Part shown: positions 25,494-36,735 of the stretch, piece after piece
Position numbering within the stretch: the stretch's first letter is position 1
How the letters are laid out: each line of letters begins with the position of its first letter
From: Sternotherus odoratus
Lineage: Eukaryota > Chordata > Testudines > Kinosternidae
Assembly (NCBI GenBank): GCA_032164245.1
Contig: JAVMKO010000004.1
Location: forward strand, 34,573,626-34,637,625
Length of the DNA stretch: 64,000 nt
Direction: 5' to 3'
Translations under genes and position numbers: made by a program
Notes under the pieces: model-generated
What the model saw: only the letters and a program-made list of their open reading frames with translations
Databases searched by the model: none
Told to the model about the DNA's origin: nothing

Positions 25494-26490
25494 TAACTAG
25501 CGAAAATACCCAGCGTTGCTCGGGTCCGTCGGAGGTGGGGAGGGGGCAGAGAGCTGAGTGAGTGCGGGGTCCGTTGGAGGGGCGAGGGGGCAGAGAGCAA
25601 ACCTGACACCCCCACCTCACCCCCCAACCAAACCCGACACCCCCACCGCACTTACCCCTCGACCAACCCCGACTCACATTTTCACCCCCCCACCCAAACC
25701 CAACACCCCCACGTCACCCCCTACCAATCCCAACACCCCCTAACACCCACACCTCACCCCCCATAGACCAAACCTGACACACCCATCTCACTTTCCCCCC
25801 CAACCAAACCCGACACCCCTACCTACCACCACAAACAAACCCGACACCCACACCTCACTTACCCCTCGACCAACCCCGACCCCCCTCCTCACCCCCCCAA
25901 CCAAACCCAACACGCCCTGACCAACCCCAACACCCACACCTCACCCCTCACCCACCCCGACACCTTCCCACCCCCCCAGACCAAACCCAACACCCCCGGC
26001 TCACGTACCCCCCGACCAAACCTGACACCCCCACCTCACTCCCCTACCAAACCTGACACCCCCACCTCACCCCCCGACCAAACCCGACACCCCTACCTCA
26101 CTTACCCTCCGACCAAACCCAACTCGGGTCCGTCGGAGGTGGGGAGGGGGCAGAGAGCTGAGCGAGTGCGGGGTCCGTTGGAGGGGGGAGGGGGCAGAGA
26201 GCTGAGCGAGTGCAGTGTCTGTTGGAGGGGGGTATTATGACATCATAACTATGTCACAGAGAACAGCAGCTGCCCAGCTGATGTGATTGGCCTTTAAAGA
26301 ATTTCACCCCTGGGGAGTGTCAGAGGTGAGATTTGAAAAATTTTCGACTCTTACCCTGATTAGGACCCTAAGACCTATAACTGTACCAAATTTCAAGTCT
26401 CCAGCTCAAACGGTGTGGAAGGAGTAAGTGCACGTACATACACGCACGCATACACGCATACACCATTTGACTTTTATATATATAGATATA
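25494..26490 (+). mobile_element. RTE/Proto2-like retroposon copy with expanded interior
   Basis: The left end is ATATAACTAGCGAAAATACCCAGCGTTGCTCGGG. The right end is CTGTACCAAATTTCAAGTCTCC, then CATACACCATTTGACTTTTATATATATAGATA. Short retroposons with a TAGCGAAAATACCCGGCGTTG-type head and a tail about tolerance of the aligned phrase ACCAAATTTCAAG ending in TATATATAGAT occur in many animals. The interior holds a G-rich 44-base repeat and a C-rich minisatellite. The class is inferred from the two ends only. Confidence 0.5.
25519..26240. repeat. C-rich minisatellite between copies of a G-rich 44-base repeat
   Basis: From 25598 to 26123 about fifteen imperfect copies of a 30-37 base C-rich unit (CAAACCCGACACCCCCACCTCAC plus a variable CCCCCGAC join) follow each other. 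On each side stands the same G-rich block, GGGTCCGTCGGAGGTGGGG...GGGGGCAGAGAG, at 25519-25597 and 26124-26204. The block itself is a 44-base tandem unit with a further partial copy up to 26240. Copies vary by substitutions and length. Confidence 0.9.
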
Positions 26491-27515
26491 CACAAACTGA
26501 TGTATAAAATAAAAAATCATATTTAAAAATGTAGACATGCGCTAGCTAAATAATTGCCTGGGAAAAGTAGTATGCCTCATCTTTGGGGGAACATACGGAT
26601 GATCCCATCTCTTCTAGCTGGACAGTGAAAGTGACTCACTGGATGGAAAATGCAGTTTATTACCCATTGTGCACATGCACTAATGCTGTCTAGAAATTAT
26701 AATTCTTCCATTGATTATCACTGAAACTTACTTGGAATACTTGAATTGTATCAGTAACCATTTGATTTTTTTCTTCTAGATTTTTAGATATGGAAATATT
26801 AATCAAAAATATTGTAGCATTGTTTTAAAAGTTTACACAAATTTAATGAGTTTACAAAAAAGAAAAGAAAATCCGATTACACTTTCAATTGCATGAACTT
26901 TTTACAGATATTTTGGATCTGTTTTTAGATTAGTGTAACAGACTTTCATATATTTCACAGCTCTAATTCATTCCTGCAAGGGTAGATGCTATTAAGAAAT
27001 TAATTCAGTGTATGTGTGATGCAACATTTGGCACATGTAAAGAGTCTATGTAATCGTTTAGTCCTATTCTCTGTTTAAGTCCAGGTCTCGAATATTATGC
27101 CTAGTAGTATTACTTATTAAACTATTTTAGAAGCACTATGGAATAAGTTGCATCTGCTTTACTTTTCAAATAACAGCCTGTAATTAATGTAAAATAACTC
27201 AGAACCATTCTCTTTGAATATTCATACCATTATTTAACAATAATTCCTATGGGTTGCTTTTAAGTTACTTTGTGTTAGGGCTATACGTGCCAGGAGGTAC
27301 TGTTTAAAAACTAGTTTGGTTAAACATTTTTACTATATTTATTACCTCTTATAAAGTTGTTTCACTGAAATTCCTTGAAGTACAGTAGAGAAAACAAAGG
27401 GGAAAGTATAGGAAATGTTTAATGCAAACATTTATTTGGAACTATTATATGTTAAACTTTTTTTTTTTAAAGGGAAGTCAAAACAACATCTTCTGACATA
27501 ATGTATAGTGTAAGA
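26491..27515. other. No gene seen
   Basis: AT-rich intron DNA, no recognised repeat and no supported frame. Confidence 0.55.
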
Positions 27516-27750
27516 AGGTGGGTGAGGTAATATATTTTATTGGACCAACTTCTGCTAGGGAAGAGACAAGCTTTTGAGCTACACAGAGCTCTTCTTCATG
27601 CCTGGATACCCCTTCCCAGACATAAAGAAGAGCTCTGTGTAGTTCAAAAGCTTGTCTCTTTCCCCGACAGATGTTGGCCCAATAACAGATATTACCTCAA
27701 CCACCTTGTCTCTCTAATATCCTGGAACAAAAACAGCTGCAGTAATATGG
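27516..27750 (+). mobile_element. Penelope-like terminal repeat, palindromic copy
   Basis: Arms 27516-27600 and 27620-27707 are imperfect inverted repeats of about 85 bases (AAGGTGGGTGAGGTAATAT... against ...ATATTACCTCAACCACCTT). The right side continues into TCTCTCTAATATCCTGGAAC, a known end of turtle Penelope-like repeats. The hammerhead-like core expected in the right arm is decayed (AAAGAAGAGCTCTGTGTAGTTCAAAAGC has lost both CTGA and GAAA). Confidence 0.7.
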
Positions 27751-27977
27751 CATATAAATTAGTATGTTAATACCAAATTCAGAAATAAACATATTAAAAT
27801 CAGCTGTATTACAGTCATTGGTTTGAGCCAACCATTTACATACAGTAGGTTTAAAATGTTAAAAGTATTTTTCATTGCTTTCTAGTTTATCAAGTTTATC
27901 ATTTAAATAAAAAAGAATCAAGTGAGCATTTGTCTTCATACATGAGATTATAAGAATGGCCATTCTAGGATATACTA
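27751..27977. other. No gene seen
   Basis: AT-rich. ATAAGAATGGCCATTCTAGGATA at 27951-27973 looks like a scrap of a CR1 3' end. Confidence 0.4.
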
Positions 27978-29098
27978 ATCGTAGAACTGGATGGGACCTT
28001 GAGAGGTCATCTAGTCCAGTCCCCTGCACTCAAGGCAGGACTAAGTATTATCTAGACCATCCCTGACAGGTGTTCGTCCAACCTGCTCTTAAAAATCCTC
28101 AGTGATGGAGAGTCCACAACCTCCCTGGGCAATTTATTCCAGTGCTTAACCACTCTTACAGTTGGAAAGTTTTTCCTAATGTCCAACCTAAACCACCCTT
28201 GCTGCAATTTAAGCCCATTTCTTCTTGTCCTATCCTCAGAAGTTAAGAAGAACAATTTTTCTCCCTCCTCCTTGTAACAACATTTTATGTACTTGAAAAT
28301 TGTTATGTCCTCTCTGTCTTCTCTTCACCAGGCTAAACAAACCCAGGCTTTTCAATGTTCCCTCATAGATCACGTTTTCTAGACCTGTAATTATTTTTGT
28401 TGCTCTTCTCAGGATTTTCTCCAGTTTGTCCACATCTTTCCTGAAATGCATCGCCCAGAACTGGACACAATACTCCAGTTGAGGCCTAATCAGTGCGGAG
28501 TAGAACAGAAGAATCTTGTATCTTGCTTACAATACTCCTGCTAATACATCCCAGAATGATGTTTGCTTTTTTTGCAATGGCGCTACACTGTTGACTCATA
28601 TTTAGCTTGTGATCCATGATAATCCCCAGATCCCTTTTCACAGTACTCCTTATTAGGCAGTCATTTCCCATTTTGTGTGTGTACAACTGATTGTTCCTTC
28701 CTAAGTGGAGTACTTTGCATTTGTCCTTATTGAATTTCATCCCATTAACTTCAGACCATTTCTCTAGTTTGTCCAGATCATTTTGAATTTTAATCCTACC
28801 CTTTAAAACAATTTCAACCTCTCTCAGCTTGATATCATCCGCAAACTTTGTAAGTGTGCTCTTTACGCCATTATCTAAATCATTGATGAAGATATTGAAC
28901 AGAACTGGACCCAGAACTGATCTCTGTGGGACCCCACTCGTTATGCCCTTCCAGCATGACTGTGATCCACTGATAACTACCCTCTGGAATGATTTTCGAA
29001 CCAGTTATGTGCCCACTTTATAGTAGCTCCATCTAGGTTGTATTTCCCTAGTTTGTTTATAAAAAGGTCATGTAGACAGTACCGGTATCAAAAGCCTT
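27978..29098 (-). pseudogene. CR1 LINE fragment, reverse transcriptase C-terminal half and 3' tail, minus strand
   Basis: Minus-strand reading from 29095 gives KWAHNWFENHSRG, then a GTPLVMP/SVLGPVLFNIFI-type block, KFADDIKL (the RT active-site FADD box), MKFNKDKCKVLHLGRN, DLGIIMDHKLNMS, and [18 protein letters not shown]...[13 protein letters not shown]. It ends with the CR1 3' tail, where HWNKLPREVVDSPSLRIFKSRLDEHL is followed by a GGTCCC-type end near 27985. Several frameshifts make it inactive. It is strongly 5'-truncated, like most CR1 copies, and the 5' break abuts a second CR1 tail. Confidence 0.9.
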
Positions 29099-29099
29099 A

Positions 29100-29745
29100 A
29101 ATGGTCTCTCTAGCCCAGTATCCTGTCTTCTGAAAGTGATCCGGGCCAGACACTTCAAAGGGAATGCACAGAATGGGGCATTTATAAAGTGATCTGTCCC
29201 CCTGTCATCCTGTTCCACCTTCTGGCAGTCAGAGGTTTAGGGACACCCAGACTGTGGGATTGCATCCCTCACCATTTTGTCTAATAGCCCTTGATGGATC
29301 TATTCTCCATGAACTTATCTATTTATTTTTAAATGCAGTTATACTTTTGGCTTTTACAACATCCCCAGGCAATTAGTTCCACGGGTTGATTGTGCATTGT
29401 GTGAAGAAGTACTTTCTCATGTTTGATTTAAACCTGCTGCCTATTAATTGCATTGTGTGGCTCCTGGTTCTTGTGTTATGTTAAGGGATAAATAATAGTT
29501 CCCTATTGACTTTCTCCACACCATTCGTGGTTTTATAGACCTCTGTCATATCTCCGTTTAGTCGTCTCTTTTCTAAGCAGACCAGTCCCAGTCTTCTTAA
29601 TCTTTCTTCTTATGGAAGTTGTTCCATACTCCTAATAATTTTTATTACCTTTCTCTGTACCTTTTCCAATTCTAATATATATTTTAGATGGATCAACCAG
29701 AACTGCATGCAGCGTTCAAGGTGTGGCCATATCATGGATTTATTT
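29100..29745 (-). pseudogene. Second CR1 LINE fragment, different subfamily, minus strand
   Basis: Minus-strand reading gives LEKVQRKVIKIIRSMEQLP, then EERLRRLGLVCLEKRRLNGDMTEVYK, then the tail with NPWN and the GGATACTGGGCTAGAG end at about 29100. The tail matches the subfamily seen at 13579 and 49520, not that of 27978-29098. Interrupted by stops. Confidence 0.85.
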
Positions 29746-32310
29746 CAGGGAGTGTCGGTAGTATATTTCTTTAAACAAATGTTAATAAAAGACGTGATTA
29801 TTAGAAAGAAAGAGAAAAAGTAGTCTTTTGTAAGGGAGATTTTGATATGTGGTCAGAATCTTCTGTCTTTATGCACTTTAAGTAGAACATTGCTCTCTGT
29901 TGTTCACTTTCAACAATAATGTTGGTATAATAAAATTAACAAGTATTAACTCAAATCAAGTTTTCTTTAAAGGATGCATGGTTTGCAAAGTATTTGGAGA
30001 CTTAATCTAGGAGAGATGAATGAGTAAAGGAAGGCCCAAATCTAATTTTAGAACTCAGAGAGCTATACAGTATATTGGCATGGTCTTAGTTCAAATTAAA
30101 ATTATTTTCATTTTAATTCACTATGGAAACCTTGAAAATCAGTTTTTCGGCATTATCTATATCCAATATATGATTTAAATGAAACTAAATTACTAGGACA
30201 TTTTCCTGTATAGAAACCCTGTTCTATAAAAATATTTATCTACCCCATCGGGACTGAATTGCTATTTGTGAACGACTCTGAGATCATTAGATGGTGAGGA
30301 GTATCATAACTAATTTTTTATACTGCATGTTACATTGAATTTACAGTTATGCCTTTTGCATTCCTTGGATGGGTGAATTACATAGTTTACAACACATGTT
30401 TTTATCAGATGTACATATTTTATTTACATTTGAAGTTATAGTATCCACCACAATATCTAAGCAGAACTATGTGTTGCGCCATCTTTGTCTCAGTTGTGTT
30501 GGGGCTCAATAAATGTATGATACTGTAAATAATCTAAGTATCCTTCTCTTCCCAATGATTTCTCTGTTTCTTTCAGAGACAGATGAAAGACTGGAATGTG
30601 GATTGTTTCCATTCAGTCTGGTTGAACATATTTATGGGTATGAAACTGAGAAGAGTGTTCACATAGGCAAAAAAGAGGGAAATTGTAATCCACAGCTGCT
30701 GATGGGCAGTGTGCGCGCAAGCAAGTGTAATGCTCTGTGTATAATTATGTATCCTATATCCACCCTAAATATCTCATCTGACAATTGAATGGTTTCTAAC
30801 TGAGCTAGAGAGAAAATTTTCTTAGAGCTTCAATGGGTGCTTAATGATTAAATCTGAACAATTTAAAAACAGATGATGCCTAGTGTTCTTCTAGAGTACA
30901 CTCTGGAGCTCCATATACTTGAACATATAAATATTATCCCCTGTTTCATTAATGTTAATCCTAGGCAGTGGGCCAGGTCCAGAATTATTCACAAGGCAGA
31001 ACCCAGTAATTATGCACAGCTGTAGCTGAGTAGGCCTTCATCAGTTTCTTCAACCTTGGGATTAAATTGAGTTGATATCATCAGACTTCCACTCATAAAA
31101 TGAAATATTAAGTACTGTGTGACAGGAGAAGGCTATACATTGTATGCAGGGAGTTGGAGAGTTTACTGAATGTATTTCCTATGCTCAGAGAGAGAAAAAA
31201 AACCTATGACTTTTTTTTTTTGGGGGGGGGGGAGGGAAATCAATTCTGAGTTTCTTTATCTCAGGAACTTCTGAGCCCTCAGAGTCCAGTGGCTGCCAAG
31301 GTGGATAATAAATCTTCCAGAAAATCTGAAACAATCTGTATTGTGACACTCTAATACTGTTTATACTTAACTATGTGTAGGTCTTCTGGGAATTAATATC
31401 AAAATCTGAGATCTCAGTACAGTATTGCAAATGTAGGAGAGTATTGCTGCAGAGGACTTCTTCAGCACTGATCCTAGTACCTATCTGTGGGGATTAAAGT
31501 AGTTGGATTAATTCTGGTTGGTGTTTTTTGGGGGGGAGATGGCTAGGATAATCAGTTTTGCAATTTTATTTTAAGAATTAAATATTTAAAGGCTGCGTGT
31601 TGAAACTTGTGTTTTGTACAAGAGTTTTTCCAAAAGCTTTGACTTGCAAAGCCTACAGACTGATACTTTAATAGAGTATACAGTATATTCAGTAGGAGCT
31701 TGAAGGGAAATAGCTACAACTGAGTTTTGATTTATCTTAAGTAAAAATTCCTTAAAATCTGATGTTAATCAAGAATACTATTTGGGCTATAATGGATCCA
31801 AACACATTTTAGTTGTCTTCCCTTTTATGGGAACTTCTCTTTTTTTAAAGAATCTTTCTTTTCACTATCAATATACAGGATCATATTATCATGTAACTTA
31901 CAGACAAAAAAAACCCTATAATAATTTTCTTTATAGAATCATAGGATAATATGATACAATGGATATTTCCTGGATTTATTGTAGAAAAAAAATGTAGAAT
32001 TTTAGATATCTTTTCATGTTAACTGCTGATAAATGTTGACTTCTGAATTGCTTTAGGTCTTCTAATCAGTCACTCTGCATATACAGAAATGTTCCCTAAA
32101 TGTTTCTAGTGAGTTGTCCCATTTTGTTTTCAGTTTTTAAGCAGTGGGGTTTCTGACACTTAATTTAGAAAACTGTTCAACAACTGAATTTGTCTCATTG
32201 CCTGGAAGTCTTCTAAAATACTGTCTTTACCAGCCTAAGTTCCAGCAGTATGTTGCTTGTTCTTTTCATATATCAGAAACAAAAGCCATATCTTTTCAAA
32301 GCCATAGAAA
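29746..32310. other. No gene seen
   Basis: Intron DNA with short frames (a 91-codon frame at 30513-30788 has no recognised motif). A T10-G10 homopolymer junction lies near 31210-31233. Confidence 0.5.
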
Positions 32311-32515
32311 ACTGAATAAAATAATCAGAAAGGACCTCAGTTGGTCATCTAGTCTAGTCCCCTGCACTGAGGCAGGACTAAATATTGTCCAGACCATCCC
32401 TGACAGGTGTTTGGCTAACCTATTCTTAAAAACCTCCAATGATGGAGATTCCATAATCTCCCTAGGTAATTTTGTTCCTGTGCCTAACCACCCTGTCAGT
32501 TAGGAAGATTGTTCA
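32311..32515 (-). mobile_element. CR1 LINE 3' tail, minus strand
   Basis: GGTCATCTAGTCTAGTCCCCTGCACTGAGGCAGGACTAAATATTGTCCAGACCATCCCTGACAGGTG is the same family as 27990-28070, followed by AATGATGGAGATTCCATAATCTCCC. It is read on the minus strand. Confidence 0.85.
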
Positions 32516-34135
32516 TTTTCTTCATTTGAGTGAGTGGTCTTGTGGAGAATCCCAATATTCCCAGACCAAGCCAGGATTACCTCATATGCCTGGATCCTTT
32601 CCATGGTCACAGAATCTTTCTCACCCCCTATCTCATCTGGTTCTTTCTCTCCCCTTCCATCTCAACCCCCTCAAGAAACATAATGTCCTGTTCACACTTC
32701 ATCATCTAGTGGATATCATGGCCGTCATTTCAGTTCCAGTGGATCAGTTGGGGAAGAGGAGGTTAATTCAAGGTATTTTGCAGTTATTTAAAAATCTGGG
32801 GGTCTAAGGCTTAACTGAAACAAAGATGGCTCACTCAGTATGTGATATGGTCAGTGGAAGTTGCCATTGGCAAAGGAGACTTGCATATTCTGATAATTCC
32901 TTCAGATTCATGACTCTGAATTACCTTGCTATCGCTAGATACTTTTACTCGGTCTAGAATCCACACAGAGTACCTTTACAAAGATTACGCTTATGATTGC
33001 CAGCAGCCTTTTATCAGGACTGGATATGTGTGAACTCTTATCTAGACAGCTTGGTAGATCTCCACAGAATCCTTCAAGGAAGTATGTAGAGCAGCCACCA
33101 GGCCTCCATTGGCTCTGGACTCTGGAACACTTCATGAAAAGTGCTGAGTTCTTTGACACTCTGCCAGAAAATATCATCATTGGGTTCAGGCATCATTGCT
33201 ACGGAGAAGAGAGTTTTTCCGTTGCCAAAAAGAATATTGAAATTCTGATTTTTACCATCAAAGTAGTCTGGGTGATGACAGTATCTCTACTGGATCCTGA
33301 ATGTGTTTGATGGGTAAAGTTAAGGTTTTGTCACGATTATTTTTAGTAGAAGTCACTGTCAGATTGTGGGCCATAAACAAATATTAATGAAAGCCCTCCA
33401 CCTGTCTGTGACTTTTACTAATAATAATGGGGGAGAGGCCGGACAGATGGAGGACTGAAGTCCAAGCCCCATGCGGGATAGGAGGGGGAACTGAGAGCCT
33501 GAGCCACGCTGGCAGTGGGGAGGGATTCCGGCCCCCACTTCAGCGGCTGACAGCTGTGGGGCCCCTGCCGCAGGCTTCACAATGTTTCCATAGAAAGGTA
33601 AGAACTTCATTTTACAGGTGGAGTAAATCATGCACAGAAAAGTTGAGCCACTTGGTCAAAACTATACAGCAAGTCCCTGTCAGACCAAGTATTAGACTCC
33701 AGGCGAGTCACTTCATACCTTTACAGGATATCTGTTAAAGTCTGAGAAGTTGTTTAAGACCCATGCTTCTGTGGACATTGTAAGTATTTCCTGCATCCGC
33801 TTTTCAAAGGAGCAGCAACTCCCCAGTGAGATTAAGTTGGAAAAACACTGGGCAGGAGGGCCAGGGAGAAGGATGATGAAGTCTTGTGTTTTCTACATTT
33901 AACAGATCCATTGTAGCTCTTTGTGAACTGGGAATTGAAAACTGTTTGTACATGAATAGCAGAATAGGACATAAATAGTCTCTCAGACTTAGCTTGGAGA
34001 AGGTTCCATATAAGTGATTATATTAACGTCTCTTTGGTTTTGAAGCTAAGTTTTACGTAATTAGCATTCAATAACAATACATGTTTAAAAAATATAAAGT
34101 AAATGACACCAGTTTATTTGTGGTACGCTAAAGAT
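32516..34135. other. No gene seen, apart from a MIR-like piece
   Basis: Overlapping frames of about 100 codons lie on both strands (32472-33310, 33359-33738), with no conserved motif and no splice context. The GC-richer piece at 33430-33580 is of unknown origin. Confidence 0.45.
33600..33725 (-). mobile_element. MIR-like SINE fragment, minus strand
   Basis: CATTTTACAGGTGGAGTAAATCATGCACAGAAAAGTTGAGCCACTTGGTCAAAACTATACAGCAAGTCCCTGTCAGA follows the usual reverse MIR core (TTTTACAGATG, GAGGTTAAGTGACTTG, TCACACAGCAAGT). Confidence 0.6.
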
Positions 34136-36735
34136 CAAACTTAAAAACAACCTGACACCCTCTCCCGCAAAAAAGCACCAAGAAAATTGACAGCAAAAAG
34201 CTAACAGAAGAGATATTGTAGCAGCAGTTTCAAATTGAACCAAAGAACAGATTTCAGCAGCTTACAAGACAAATCCACCACAAGACATCATCATTGACCT
34301 GTTATGGTCCTTTTTGTGTGATGGTGTCATGGCTACCACAGTAACTGAAGTTCGTTTCCATAAGAGCATACATAAAGTCCGGGTAAGTGAGAACACACCA
34401 AACTGTTGAAAGAAGAGCCAAAGCAAATGTGAATGCTTCAAAAACACCTCCAGGAAAAAAACAATGAAAAGTCTGTATAAAATGAAGGACAGCGCACTAA
34501 AAAACAGTGCAAGAAGAGGCAAGAGGAGATACATGGATAACATCACCAAAGAGGCTGAAGCAGCTGCTGAAAGAACTCCACACACTTACACCAGTTGGAG
34601 GGCATGTTAAGCATAAACAAGACCTTCGCAACAGAAGGAAAACAAAAAGTAGGATAGAGCTCTTTCAAGAAGCTTGTGAGGGGCCACACCCTTACCCTAT
34701 TAAGGAGGAAGTTAAGGAGCTTTTTTGGGCTTGGCCAGCACTAACTAGATGCACCTGCACTACTTGCTCTGCCTGCAGGGAAGAAGCTTTAAAAAGGCCT
34801 TCCACAAGAAGGAGGGGAGGTAACTAGGGCAGACTGCTGTTCCTCAGAAACAGCTGATTACAGGAGTAGATAGATAACAAAGGGGAAGACAGTGGCTGCT
34901 CCAGCTCCTCTTAAAACTGCTTGGACCGGGTACAGTCCAGGTGTTACCAAAAGGGCGGGGAGGGGGTTGTGGTGGTGTAAGGAAGGAGTTTAACCTGCTC
35001 AGGACAATAAAAAGCCTACAGACAATCCAGGGCCCAGAGAGATGATGGTAGGTTGATTGCTGAAGAGTCTGAGCACCTTTCCTTTCTTTTTGCCTTCTTT
35101 ACTTTGTTTCTCTTTGCCCTCAGAAGGGGGAAAGGAACTCTCTCTTGTTTTTGAGAGAGAAAGACTCTTGTGTTCCCCGAGCACTGTGAATGTTAGAGAA
35201 GGACTCAATCCAAACCGTGGTGCGGTTGGACATTCAAGAGGCACCCACCTTTCACAAGGTGCTGAACAGACCAAACCCCCAAACAAACTGTAGACTTTCG
35301 ATAAATAAATTAAACACCCAGAACTAGATATCATGACATCTCAAGGACAGTCAGAAAAGTGAAAGACTCAATGAAAAGTGAAAACCTGGGAAAGCTGCAG
35401 GTGAAGACCAATGCATGGGGGAAATGTTGAAAGCTTTTGATGAGAAGACCATTGGTAAAATCACCTAACTTTTCAACAAAATGTGGGACCAGAAAAAGCC
35501 TCCAGAGTAATGGGAAAAGTGATTATGGTCAAAACACCAGAGAGAGGTTATTGAAGTAACTGACAAGGTATTACACTCCTTTCAGTGATAGTCTTCTGCA
35601 GTATTATCTTAAGCAGGAAAAGGGAAATAGTTTAGTCAAAACTAAGGGAAGAGAAGGCTGAATTTTGACACAAAATCATATGTTGACCAGATTTGAATCC
35701 TAAAAATAATCATTGAAGAGAGCACTGAATGGCAAATCCCACTTATTATAGACTTCCTAAGAAAGCATTTGACAGCTGCCATCAAATTCACTCTGGAACA
35801 TCTTGAAGTGTTATGGTATGCCAACAAAAATAATTACCAACATCAAGGCTTTATATAAAGATGCAGCTTGCACAGGTAAGTAAATGCAGACTTGAAGGAA
35901 TGGTTTACCATAGACACTGATGTCTAAAGTGGATGCATTCTCACTTTTCCTAGTTGGTGCTGCCATTGACTTTATTATGGGAATAGTTTAGAAAGACAAC
36001 GCAGACAGCACATGGTTTAAACGCAGGCTCGAATGTTTAGATTTTGCTGATGTAGCTCTTCTCAGAGACAGCTCAACTAACATGAATGCAAACACCAAAA
36101 GACTCAGTAATCAGTTATGAAAAAATAGTCTCTGAAGAAACCCGGGAATTACCAACTCGTGCATTGTTAGAAAGCAAAAGAATAAAAGAGGTAAGTCAGT
36201 TCACATATATTGGCAGTAACATGCAAGCCAATGGGGATACCCCAAAGGAAATAATGTCACAAATTGATAAGGTGGCAGCTTAATTTCCAAAACCAAGAAT
36301 CTTCAGCTCAAATATTATTTCCACCTTTAACGTATGGATGTGAAAGTTGGAAGTCTACCAAAGTTATAAACAGACATCTAAGTGCCTTCAAAATCAAATG
36401 CCTCAGGAAAATGTTAGATATTAAATTGAATCTGAGATTTGTCAGAGATTTCAAGAACTCTTTATCTCCAAAGTTATCCAGAAAAAAAGATTGAAGTATC
36501 TGGGATGTGTTGGGAATGGAACCAGAATGTCTGCTCTGGCAAGCATGCCATTAGACAGCTGTAGGGACATGTAAAAGCGACTGACTTTTCATCAAACAAT
36601 ATTTAGAAAGGGAAAACTTGTGGGACTTAGCGACATGGAGGACATGCAAAGAGCAGCCCAGATAGATAGGATGGCAGAGCCTTGTTCAAGCCCTAAGTAA
36701 TATATAATGGCACAGGAAGAATTCCAGTTCTGGTG
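34136..36735 (+). pseudogene. RTE-like LINE remnant, plus strand, split by an insertion
   Basis: Plus-strand fragments keep the order of an RTE-type LINE. At about 34200-34260 is a QFQIEPKNRFQQL-like piece of the endonuclease-RT linker. At about 34520 is YMDNITKEAEAAAE. At 35335-35560 is VRKVKDSMKSENLGK followed by KSPNFSTKCGTRKS. At about 35750-35870 is SIWNILKCYGMPTKIITNIKALYKDA, a classic RTE block. At 36180-36330 is VSQFTYIGSNMQANGDTPKEI, then TYGCESWK and CLRKML. The TYIGS and GCESWK boxes are hallmarks. Frameshifts and stops are common. The middle is interrupted at about 34672-35330. Confidence 0.75.
34672..35330 (+). mobile_element. LTR-like insertion inside the RTE LINE
   Basis: RTE-like coding sequence breaks off near 34670 and resumes near 35335. 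The intervening 660 bases begin TGTGAGGGGCCACACCC, carry a TTTAAAAAGG TATA-like box near 34788 and an AATAAA-type signal near 35006, and end near AAATTAAACACCCA. This suits a solo LTR, but no convincing target duplication was found. Confidence 0.45.

Noticed and set aside
32144..33310. Overlapping plus-strand frames of 105-119 codons
   Set aside because: Part of the first lies in a CR1 tail, and none shows conserved motifs or splice signals.
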